NCBI RefSeq assembly: GCF_000003605.2
Contig: NW_003107601.1
Location: forward strand, 93,634-106,108
Origin: Saccoglossus kowalevskii
Lineage: Eukaryota; Hemichordata; Enteropneusta; Harrimaniidae
Length of the DNA: 12,475 nucleotides
Direction of reading: 5' to 3'
A program made the translations under genes and the position numbers. A model generated the notes under the pieces. The model ran no database searches, was not told the origin of the DNA, and was given only the letters and a program-made list of their open reading frames with translations. Positions 1-8,485 of this stretch are shown piece after piece (position 1 is the first letter of the stretch; each line of letters begins with the position of its first letter).

Positions 1-1680
1 AACTGGACGCCTGCCACTTGTAGATTGGTACTACGACACTTTTGGGTAGAAGCCTGGCATAGTTCCGGCTGATGTACCCTGTGTATGGCGTCTTTCCCCA
101 GCAAACTGCTACTTTCTATCTGATTGCTTCCGCCTTGCGAGAGTCCCCTGGCAGTGCCCAACAGGGGAGACACTGACGGGGGGAAATGGAGATTTCAGCG
201 GTATCCCGTAAACGGATGTCACCACCTGGAAAGGTCCAGGGATCCGTCACCCGCCGTCTCCAAATCGGACTACACCGGCACAATCTGTGTACGACAGGGA
301 TATGTGGCCACGTGTTCAGCAGTTGCGAGGGGGGTGCTCCCTTCCCCCATGAGGTGAGTTCCCCAAGGCCTGAAGTAGTCACTTAGTTGTAACCTGGCCA
401 TTCACCGAACACGTGCCTGTCCCCCCCGGTTGCAGAGGTGAGCGTCAAACATGCCTCCCCTGCTGCCGGGTAGACGTCCGCTCAGGGAGGGCGAGGACAC
501 CACCACCTGGCTCTTACCTCCCTGGGGGCGCACCACTACCCTCCCCTCCCATGGAAGGGTATAAGCGCTTGCCTCCTGGCTGACTCTGGCTAGCCGACGA
601 CGCCCTAGGGCATTGTGTTTTCTGTGCTTGGGGTGCTCTCTGCTTGCCCATGTCGCCTGGTCTAGGAGGCTGGTGCGTTCTGCCTCCAAGGTCTCCAGAG
701 TGCTGGTCACGCATAATAATGTGCTCAAGCAACTCTGCCCTCAGGGCTGGATGGGTCGTCTTTAATTGGCAAAGACACCCATGGAACGCGGCTATCCCCC
801 TTTGACCGGTTTGCCAAATTCGTGGTACGAGGGTCTGGGGGAAGAAGCATTGGAATCCGGTTGGGGGCGTTTTGGTCTCATCCCACGCTATGGGGTCTGA
901 TCCCGAAACCACACCGACCGGGTAGCGTTTGGTCCAGTGGGAAGTGTTGCATAATGTTATTCCCACCCGGGGGCCTTAAGCATTACATCCTTCGCAACTG
1001 ACCAACGCCGCCCATCAACACCGTTTGCATGCTCTGCGCCCCACTCCACACTCAGGCGGACAGGGAGAAACTTGCCGAAGGGGTTGCTTTGGATCCCGAC
1101 GCCCGTGATCCCATAAGCATTGAAGCAACCTCAGGTGGTCGCTTTAGGATCAAGGGTGGGGATATATACATCGTATCACTGGGATCGATGATACTCCGCC
1201 TCACCCCAAAAGCGTGGCTCATCGAGTCAAACAGATGGAAGACTCTGAGGGACCGCCCTGAGTACCGGCTGTATCCGACGCGAGCGAACTGCATCTCCTT
1301 CCACTTTACATATGTGAGAGGGAGCGTGTTCGACTGTGCGTCTCATGACAGGGTCGGTTCCCTCTGGGGACGCCTGTGGGTCGTTAAGAAAGGAGTCAAA
1401 ACCCACAGCGGGGACCGGACACAAGGAAAAATTCGTTACCGTTGTACAGTTACCGCGTGACGAACCCTAGCTGGCTGGCTGAAAGTAGGGGGGGGGTCAA
1501 CGTGTGCCCTGCCCCGAGATCGGAGACTTGGCTGCCAGCACCTCGTTGGCATTCAGTGCCAGAGGATCTAGAGAAGGACCGGTGCAATTAGCCTGAGCCT
1601 CGGCCACCCCCAGAAATAGTGGGAGAGCCGTGCCTGGGAACAGGGGTTCCCCGGAAGAGACGTGTTTGAACGTAGTGAAT
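1..1680. other. GC-rich block, probable mobile-element or foreign fragment, unidentified
   Basis: This stretch is clearly richer in G and C than the AT-rich remainder of the window, and the composition drops sharply at about 1665-1690. It contains two moderately long open frames: 1029-1460 on the plus strand (143 codons) and 514-966 on the minus strand (150 codons). Neither has a motif I recognise, and open frames of this length are less surprising where stop codons are rare. A small perfect hairpin lies at 1636-1651 (stem gggaac/gttccc, loop aggg), and there is a G run near 1489. No long terminal repeats, target-site duplication or reverse transcriptase motif is visible. The block could be the end of a retroelement truncated by the window edge, or a GC-rich single-copy segment. 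Confidence 0.3.
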
Positions 1681-1734
1681 ATGGCTCTAGAAGAACATTT
1701 ATTAAAACAAAATCTTATCTGAAAACAAAATGAT

Positions 1735-2017
1735 TTGCATCAAGGTTCTATAATGTCCAACGTATATACCAAGTTTGAACAAAATTCATCTACAGCCGAG
1801 AAATGCTTGATTTTGATGATTTTTAGAACAAAAACAGCCGTCATTCGACCATCTTGAATCAGATCGTGAAACAAATTGATGTACATATGTATAATACATG
1901 CGTGAATTTTGATTCGGATTGGTTCAGGTATTTCTAAGATACAGGTCCGGACGGACGCACGCACAGAGGTTAAAACACAAGTCCCTGTTTTTGGACTGCA
2001 TCCGAATGGGGACTAAT
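1735..2017. repeat. Degenerate interspersed repeat ending in ggggactaat
   Basis: This copy shares several signature words with the larger repeat at 6126-6982: 'accaagtttgaa', 'gaccatcttgaatcagat' followed by 'gtgaaacaaatt', a 'catgtataat' stretch, a 'ggacggacgcacgcaca' tract and the terminal 'ggggactaat'. It therefore appears to be a second, shorter and diverged member of the same family. It lies downstream of the ATP5PB poly(A) signal. No coding capacity is seen, and the short open frame on the minus strand here has no protein-like character. The left boundary is uncertain. Confidence 0.55.
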
Positions 2018-2152
2018 TAAGTGATACAACAAATGCCAAGAAAACCCAGCTTTAGAAGTAACTATTTTTGAAGTTAATACTAATATTATTGGGCAAGTCT
2101 GTACCTACTGCAGTACATATGTAATAAATAACAAGACTGGCTTTTTAAACCA

Positions 2153-2335
2153 TTTATTCTCATAGTAATTTTTTTTACAATAAATCTGTGGTTGTTGTTA
2201 CTCACAAAATAGAGAAATGAACACTGTATAGTTACGGGACACAAGCACTTTATTAGATAAAAATCCAAACCATTCTCATCACACACCACAAACTAGTTTT
2301 AAATTAACTGAAGGCAGTTGCACAAGCGTTGATAA
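2153..2335 (-). other. ATP5PB 3' untranslated region (approximate)
   Basis: This follows the TAA stop at 2336-2338 on the minus strand. Two AATAAA hexamers occur, at 2249-2254 and 2153-2158, so the UTR is either about 100 bases or about 200 bases long. No other feature is seen between 2020 and 2335. Confidence 0.5.
2249..2254 (-). terminator. Poly(A) signal AATAAA for ATP5PB
   Basis: This is a perfect AATAAA on the minus strand, 82 bases after the stop codon. It is followed at once by a GU-rich run (gtgcttgtgt), as expected of a cleavage and polyadenylation region. A second AATAAA at 2153-2158 on the same strand is an alternative. Confidence 0.6.
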
Positions 2336-5300
2336 TTATGCCCTCGCAGATAAAGTCTTCAAATCCCGTATACATTGAGCAATGTTTTCTTTTTCCTGTA
2401 GAATAAAGACAGAAACTTGAGTTTTCTCATAGCACAATTGCACCCAGAGTTGTTATCTCACATATTGTTTCCTATAATCTTATTTTCGTGAAATGTTTTC
2501 AAAGCCATGGTTTCTCAGTGAAATTGAGCACTCTGAGGGAAAAATCCTTTTCAAGCCATTATGTATTCAAATATACTAGATTCAAGACGATTTTTGAGAT
2601 GAAATCACAGCATTTTTCTGTGCCAACTTTGCTGAGGGGAAAAAACTTGCATCATGCAATTACATTCTTGATAAAGACACACTTATTATTTCCCACAAAT
2701 GGCATACAATTTGTTTTTATCCCAATATTCACAACTGTTTGCCTACTATAGTGGCAATTTAGTCCACATATCTTGACTGTGTGACATCAACATACTCAAT
2801 GACAAAAAAGATTTGCATAGTGACAACAAGTTTATCATTGTGGAACTTCAATTTCATCAATTTAATTTTATTCGTATAATATTGAACAAGCTCAGTATCG
2901 AATCAAAAAACACTGTCAATTATTTTTGTACAGTTCAATATCCTGTTATGTACCATGATAAGGAGATTATTTGAGATATTATACCTGCTGCGGTGTGATG
3001 CTCTGGATTACATTCTTCTGAATCCATTCTACCATATGTTCCTGCTGTACACGCCGTTTAACATTCTCTACTTCAATATGATAGTCCTGTAGACAAAAAA
3101 TTACATTAACTCCGATAAAAAAAAAAACAAGTGATGAGATGAAACATTCCCACTAAAATGACCACCATTTGGCTATATTGAATCAGAACACAAAATAAAC
3201 TCCTGTGCATACGTATCTTAAGATGTACGTCTAAATTGTCAATGTCAGGCATGTCCAACATGCAGTATGCATGCACACACAGGCTCAGAGACGCGACATT
3301 TTTTTTTGTTATTCCTTCACATATGCTTTGATAAATTTATTTTATGACTGAACTGTTGTCTTTTGTGTCCAAGAATCTAATTTTCACCACGCTTGCTTGT
3401 CAGAATGTTTGCTCATTCAGCAAGAATTGAGAAAGTTTCCTGACTGCAAGTCAAGCAAAGGCTGACCCTGCTTTTTGTCTCACAATCCAATTAGTTTCAT
3501 CAAATAGTGAATGCACTGACAGTATTTTTGAGGCAAATCAATGAATAGATATGTTAAAACGCATTTACCATTTTCTTTTTGACATCTGCAGCAACTGTGT
3601 GCAACCTCTCTCGATAAGCTGTCTCAATTTGCATAGCAATGTTTTCCTACAAAGTTAAATGAACATTTTAACATACACATCAAACTTTTTTCATTCCATA
3701 GTTTGGCAGTAAGCATTTTTTTGTGGTTACAAAGTTGGCATCTGTGATTACTTACTTTCCTAGCATCAAACAGCATATTCCTTCCATCTAGACGCCATTG
3801 CTCTTTCTTCTCTGCATCAATAGACTGCTGTAAAGCGTCAACTTGTGCATTTTTTACATCATAAGTTTGTTCAATTTGATCCTAGTAATAAATGAATATT
3901 TCACAGAAAGTGAATCATTGATTTTAAATGTGGAGGGAGAAGTTGGATGGTGCATTTCCTTACTTACATTTATTGTTTTGTCTGCATATGCTGTATATGC
4001 AGGTCCAAATTTCTTTACTCCATAGACCAGAAGTCCAATAATGAGGGCACCGTGAAGTAATTCATGGGAAACAACATATATTTCTTTGTTTATCAGGTAT
4101 AGTATTAGACCTGTGCCAAACATGTATGGACCTGAAACAAAAAATCATCCAATGGTAAGGGCGACATGAATTGTATTGTGGTTCAGTTCGAAATTTACCA
4201 TGCAGATTTCAGAAAATAAGAGGCATCATGTTGAGGTACATGGCAGATAATGCAGTGCAGAAAAGTTGACAGACCAGCCCTTGGTTCAATACTGTGATTG
4301 CTTAGTATAAAACCTGTACCTCAAGTGATAAATAAAGACTTGTAGGTTCACAAATAGTAACTTATAGAAAGTGTCTTACTATAATTACAGATAAATTACC
4401 GGTAGTAATGTATTCTCCCCTATCACTATCTTAAATTGTATTACAAATTACAATTTTAAGTACAGTCAAATATACAATTGTGAGTTGGTGCAATCAAGGT
4501 AGATAGGACACAGCATTGTATGGTACTCACCAGTCACACCAGTTTTATTGTAGAAAAATGTGAACCATTCTTCAGGTATAAAGCCAAGTCTGACTTTGCC
4601 ACCTTCTTCTGGCATTTTATAGGGCATTAAATCTTTACTTGAGGTGTGAAATGTCATACTTGGCATTGCTGCAGCACTAGAAAATCAAGTCAAAATGACA
4701 AGAGTTATAATTTCAGACATCAATTTGGAGCAAATCTTATTCCATGTATGTTTGAGATCAAGTTTCAGCATGGTAGAAATTCTTGATTTGTGTACATGTT
4801 TACAACTATAATGGCTTCTAGTCAGCTATATTGAATCAGGTAAATATCACCAAAAAATTGGCGTGGAAAAATACTATGTCAAATTAAAGTAACTTATACC
4901 ATACTCCCCGATCACAAGTCCCTCCCCGATCACAAGTCCCTCCCCGATCACAAGTCCCTCTCCTCTATTTTTAGACATTTAACGAGTTGAGGGCATCTCC
5001 GTTTATAAGCCCAGGGTGTTTTAACTGGGCTTTGACAACATTTATTATAAGTGTTCATTGCATAAAAATCGAGCTTAGTATGGTAGTTCAGTTCGTGAAA
5101 CCTGTTCATTGAGACTATTGTGAATGTGGGGCGTGAACAAGTAAACTATTCTTAAAACTAAACTAAAAAGTAGACTATGAAAGGTGTTTAAATACTTCCT
5201 CCACACTCAGTTTACCTTTTAAAAATTGCAAATCACCAGTATTTTCATCAAAATCAGCACTGAGAGACACATTTTAATATCACAGAAATTCACTTCCGCA

Positions 5301-7826
5301 TTACGTTAACAAAAATTACACCCGAAATTAATGACTACTCGTTAAGTTCTGTTTTTCTATTTAAAAAGACGTGATATCCCCCAAGCCTGGCATGGAGAGC
5401 GAAAGATGTAATTTGGATAGTTTTTCCTGGGTGGTAAGATGGTCACAATACCACAAATCTTTTCTGAGGTAGTCCTAGAGTATAAACCATACCCCTTATT
5501 TCCCCTGATTTTACATGTTGGGGCCCATGAGCTTATGAGGGAAGTACAGTACTGTATGTGCGATTTGAACCAACGCTCACTAATCACCAAACTTCACTTC
5601 ACAGCATGTCATCCCTCGGCTATCGGGAATCCATAGAAAAAGATGCCCAGATTGGCATGAATAGGTTTCACGCTTTCTGCATTAATAAACTTGGTTCTTT
5701 AAGCATCTATTTTTGGAGATGCCTAGTGGCTGAAGTGAAGACGTGCCGTAATGGATGCTGTGTGCAAGCGTTGGTTCAGTACATGTTTAATTTGACATAG
5801 TATTCACCATGTTGTTTATTTGTCGACGTTTACTTGCTTCTCTATGTCAGCAGCTACTACGAGCTGTACGTACATCTTGAATCAGATTGTGTACTTGCAC
5901 ATGTGTCCCAAGATACAACTACAGTGTTATCTCTCTTGATACAATAAAAAATACAGCAAGTTATGTACTGTATGTTGAAAGTTAAATTAGTCCTGTGGCC
6001 AAGCATGATAAAACCTCTATGCTTAAAAGGCCTAAATTTGTCTGTGTTGTGGAACAGCATGTACTCGCAATATGTTAGAGATCTTGAAGGAGTTATCAAA
6101 AGAAACAAGTCATTGAAAATGACACAGTCCCCGTAAAATTTTTGAAAGTTCTCTTCGTGCTCATCATATTAAAGCGGAGGGGTTGTCGCGAGCGTGTCCT
6201 TGAAACTTGAGTTCAAAACACGTGTTCCGCGTAGTATAATATGGCCAAAAATAAAAACAGCAGTTATTCAGCCATCTTTGATCTGATTATGAAACACACC
6301 GATATGTATGATGCATGTGCCAAATACGGATGAAAATGGTACAGAAATTGTGGAAATATAGTAGCAAGGCCAAAAAGTCAGATTGCTGTGAATCTGCCAT
6401 CCTTGACCAGATTTTGAAACAAATTGTCATGGACATGCATCCTAACATGTATAAAGTACATGTATGTGCCAAATTTGAATGACAACTGACAGAGCACGTC
6501 CAAGATACCGCATAAAAAAAACCACAAGATGCCTGCCAATCGACCATCTTTGATCCAATTGCGAAATAAATCGTCATGGACATGTATCCTAACATGTATA
6601 ATCTATGTACCAAGTTTGAATGACAACTGACAAAGCATGTCCAAAATACAACGTTTTCAAAATGAAATACGACTCTGGACAGACTGACACACGGACGGAC
6701 AGACTCAGGAACTCACGGACGGTCGGGGACATGTATCCTAACATGTATGATCTATGTACTAAATTTGAATGAAGACTGACAAAGCATGTCCAAAATACAA
6801 CATTTTCAAAAAACAAGATGGCTGCCAGTCGGCCATTTTGAATCAAATCGCTAAACCACTGCATGTGCATATGTCCCACATAAAGTACTAGGCACATGCA
6901 AAGAATGAACGGAATCGGTCAAAGGGATTCTGAGATATGACTACGGACAGACGCACGGGCGGAGACCGAATTATAGGGGACTAATAATTACACTCTTGGA
7001 GAAAGTAGGACAAATACTCACCTAACTCTGGCCATGTAAGCAGGTCTTGCCCTCAGTGCAAGGGCACCTACAAGGGAAAAAAATATATATATTGTTATTT
7101 GTGCTTTTCATGAAAGTGTTAATTTGTTTTAAATAAATATCACATAAATTTCAAATAGTGACCAAAAACACGAATTAATTTTAAGTAGTAACCCAGTTAG
7201 GCTAATAATTTTGGACAATAATAGCTCTAGCACAAAATTTGGTAGTCTGTGGCTATAGTATACTGGTAATTCGAGCTGTCACTAATGATGTAGAGGTCAG
7301 AAACCTTTAGTTTCAGTTTGAATTGTTAACTTTATAATAGTAATAGCTTTTTTGTTTCAAATCATTCTAGGATGTAGACCACAGTTTATTTTATTTTATG
7401 TAGTCAAGGGCATTCATTCAGTGAACAGTTCCTTTCAACAATGAGGTACTATGATAACTTTTCACCCATTTATTTCTATCTACATCAGTACAAGCCATAT
7501 TTATCGATGTATTTAGTTCCTGTATGATGAGCCTCAGGCGTGCATCATCGTGATGATGGACAGGAACATTGGTGTTGGTAGCCACACATCAGTACAATAT
7601 CTTTTAAAAATTACTACATGTGTATATGTAACTACAGTTCAGTACAAGACCAAAATGCAATGCACGGGGACTAAATACAGCTGCCAACTACTAAACCGTG
7701 GCAAAGACCTCGAGGGGACACGGCTAAAATTTTACGTTTTAGGGTAATGTTAGGCTCATGTGCGTTTTTAGAGAGAGGAATATAAACAATACACTCACCT
7801 GTCGAGCACACCACTCTCCGAAACAT
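2336..7826 (-). CDS. ATP synthase F0 subunit b, mitochondrial (peripheral stalk), eight exons, complete
   Basis: This is the peripheral-stalk b subunit of mitochondrial F1Fo ATP synthase, which holds the F1 head still against the rotor at the inner membrane. Coding exons on the minus strand are 7826-7799, 7067-7022, 4676-4531, 4131-3968, 3881-3756, 3646-3569, 3086-2985 and 2395-2336. All introns are GT-AG, and the joined phases give 249 codons plus TAA, against 256 residues in human. Residues 1-40 are Arg/Ala-rich with few acids, as in a mitochondrial presequence, and end near the conserved [18 protein letters not shown] (about 50-63) and KTGVTGPY (about 69-76) are family signatures. Two hydrophobic helices (about 78-94 and 97-112) form the membrane hairpin. 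The rest is a charged helical stalk with [31 protein letters not shown] and the C-terminal [13 protein letters not shown]. The start gives MFRRVV, matching the human-type Arg-rich opening. Nothing is broken. Confidence 0.96.
2396..2984 (-). other. ATP5PB intron 7
   Basis: This GT-AG intron (gtataat donor, tctacag acceptor) interrupts the C-terminal tail between TPQQ and EKEN. It is AT-rich. The 87-codon plus-strand open frame within it shows no recognisable domain and is taken as chance. No repeat is recognised. Confidence 0.85.
3087..3568 (-). other. ATP5PB intron 6
   Basis: This GT-AG intron (gtaaatg donor, gtctacag acceptor) lies between KKKM and DYHI. It contains a run of about 12 A residues near 3117-3128 and a T run near 3300. 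Otherwise I see only AT-rich unique-looking sequence. Confidence 0.85.
4905..4958. repeat. Three exact tandem copies of an 18-bp unit
   Basis: The unit tccccgatcacaagtccc is repeated three times without a mismatch inside ATP5PB intron 2. The lack of divergence suggests a recent local duplication. It is far more C-rich than its surroundings. No function is evident. Confidence 0.9.
5370..5629 (-). mobile_element. Possible tRNA-derived SINE with Pol III A and B boxes
   Basis: On the minus strand, TAGCCGAGGGAT (5622-5611) resembles the tRNA A box and GGTTCAAATCG (5571-5561) resembles the B box (consensus GGTTCGANTCC). Their spacing of about 60 bases from end to end suits an internal Pol III promoter, and the first A-box base sits where tRNA position 8 would fall if the element starts near 5629. 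The sequence downstream to about 5370 is richer in G and C than the flanks and may be the SINE body. I see no clean cloverleaf, no clear tail and no target-site duplication, so a degenerate or chance match remains possible. It lies within ATP5PB intron 2. Confidence 0.35.
6126..6982. mobile_element. Composite non-autonomous element with internal tandem units and short terminal inverted repeats
   Basis: The segment opens with agtcccc (6126-6132) and closes with ggggact (6976-6982), a 7-bp inverted pair. Inside are about four to five diverged tandem units of roughly 140-150 bp. Each carries '(g)aaaacaagatg(g)ctgcc ... gccatctttgatc ... gaaa', then 'catggacatgtatcctaacatgtat' variants, then 'ccaaatttgaatgacaactgacaaagcatgtccaaaatac'. 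Two tracts of acggacggacagac type interrupt or end the array (about 6670-6715 and 6945-6962). There is no coding capacity. The layout, with terminal blocks around a core of tandem repeats, resembles 'pearl'-type elements described from bivalves, but I cannot confirm family membership. It sits in ATP5PB intron 2. Confidence 0.55.
7068..7798 (-). other. ATP5PB intron 1
   Basis: This GT-AG intron (gtgagtg donor, cccttgtag acceptor) falls within the presequence, after the ninth codon. It contains an atatatat run near 7083-7090 and a small inverted repeat catcatc/gatgatg at 7543-7558. No gene or clear mobile element is seen. Intron 1 position and phase were set by the reading frame joining MFRRVVCST to the Ala/Arg-rich exon 2. 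Confidence 0.8.
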
Positions 7827-7841
7827 TATTACAGTTTACTT

Positions 7842-7859
7842 TTACGGAATGTTCACCAT
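7842..7859 (-). promoter_or_regulatory. Five-codon upstream ORF in the ATP5PB leader
   Basis: An ATG at 7859 opens MVNIP and stops at TAA, 15 bases before the main ATG at 7826. It is out of contact with the main frame, and could reduce or tune initiation if the transcript starts upstream of 7860. The transcription start is not known. Confidence 0.4.
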
Positions 7860-7890
7860 TCACGAACACTTTCGTGCTTCCCCGTGCTAT

Positions 7891-7901
7891 CAAAATGGCG
7901 G
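7891..7901 (+). promoter_or_regulatory. YY1-like site caaaatggcgg
   Basis: The sequence caaaatggcgga matches the well-known YY1 core (AAnATGGCGGC) except at the last base. YY1 sites often sit just at or after the start of transcription of housekeeping and respiratory-chain genes. It lies 65-75 bases upstream of the ATP5PB ATG, so it may mark that gene's start region. The ATG within it also opens a 31-codon plus-strand frame (7895-7990), which I take to be incidental. Confidence 0.5.
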
Positions 7902-7968
7902 ACGCCGGGCAGAGACGACTTACCGATAAAACCCGACGTTTTACGAATGTTATTTGTAAAGTCAACGG

Positions 7969-7978
7969 TGATTGGCTG
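7969..7978 (-). promoter_or_regulatory. CCAAT box (NF-Y site), reads CCAAT on the minus strand
   Basis: The plus strand reads tgattggctg, a full match to the NF-Y consensus in reverse. It is about 145 bases upstream of the ATP5PB start codon and roughly 70-80 bases from the YY1-like site, a usual distance for a CCAAT box driving ATP5PB. Confidence 0.55.
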
Positions 7979-7988
7979 TTAATTCAGT

Positions 7989-7999
7989 GAAGCCAATTC
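7989..7999 (+). promoter_or_regulatory. CCAAT box (NF-Y site), reads CCAAT on the plus strand
   Basis: The sequence gaagccaattc carries CCAAT at 7993-7997, 22 bases from the start of the opposite-facing copy at 7971. Paired, opposed CCAAT boxes are common in promoters that fire in both directions. Confidence 0.5.
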
Positions 8000-8485
8000 A
8001 TAAAGCCACATGAATATAATATACCCACTCGAAAATGTATTCGCACAGAATTAAAAAAATACGGCACAATCAAATGACTACATCATTCGTTTATAAAATA
8101 TCCGAACATTTATTAGAATTAAAATAAGACGAATTTCTTATGTCAAATCAGTTGTCCAATAGCAATATCCCTAACAAAAACCTCGTCGTAAATTGACCTA
8201 TTTACGACTTCATAGATAGTTGTATTTTTGGATTTGCATTTAATTCCATTAAAGAAACATTACAATTATATATTGAAAAAAGTTTCTGTATGTAGCTATT
8301 GAAATATTTGCTTATAATAATAGTCAAACACTAAGAATAATATTAGTCGCAAAATTTTAATTTTACGGCAGGTCATTGCTCACATGTGATGGGAATCGTT
8401 GATTGATGTACCTGATCGGCTTTTCAGCGCTTTGAGAGGTTCTGTATTCCGTCGCTAAAATTGGCGTTCTCTTTCATTTATCAGG

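Larger units (their letters stand above)
7860..8485. promoter_or_regulatory. Divergent intergenic region of ATP5PB and WDR77, probable bidirectional promoter
   Basis: This gap between the two start codons holds the ATP5PB leader, the YY1-like and two CCAAT motifs, and then AT-rich sequence to about 8380. No TATA box in a convincing position was seen. Just before the WDR77 ATG, 'ttctctttcatttatcag' (8467-8484) looks like a splice acceptor, so WDR77 may have an untranslated first exon nearer the CCAAT boxes. A perfect hairpin cacgaa-cact-ttcgtg lies at 7861-7876 within the presumed ATP5PB leader. Confidence 0.6.

Noticed and set aside
151-180. Retroviral-type primer-binding site (agtgcccaacagggg)
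   Set aside because: It only loosely resembles tRNA-complementary sites, and no long terminal repeat end or downstream gag/pol frame was seen.
1740-1964. 74-codon minus-strand open frame downstream of ATP5PB
   Set aside because: It falls wholly within an interspersed non-coding repeat that recurs at 6126-6982 with different frames open.
3843-4025. Plus-strand 60-codon open frame
   Set aside because: It overlaps ATP5PB exons 4 and 5 on the opposite strand and has no protein family character; it is a shadow of the real gene.
5545-5556. Perfect 12-bp palindrome tacagtactgta
   Set aside because: Short palindromes of this size are expected by chance in AT-rich DNA of this length; no repeat or motif partner was found.
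7895-7990. 31-codon plus-strand frame starting MADAGQRR
   Set aside because: The ATG coincides with a YY1-like motif in the ATP5PB leader region. The frame stops before WDR77, and splicing to the WDR77 acceptor would create a stop codon. It could at most be an upstream ORF.
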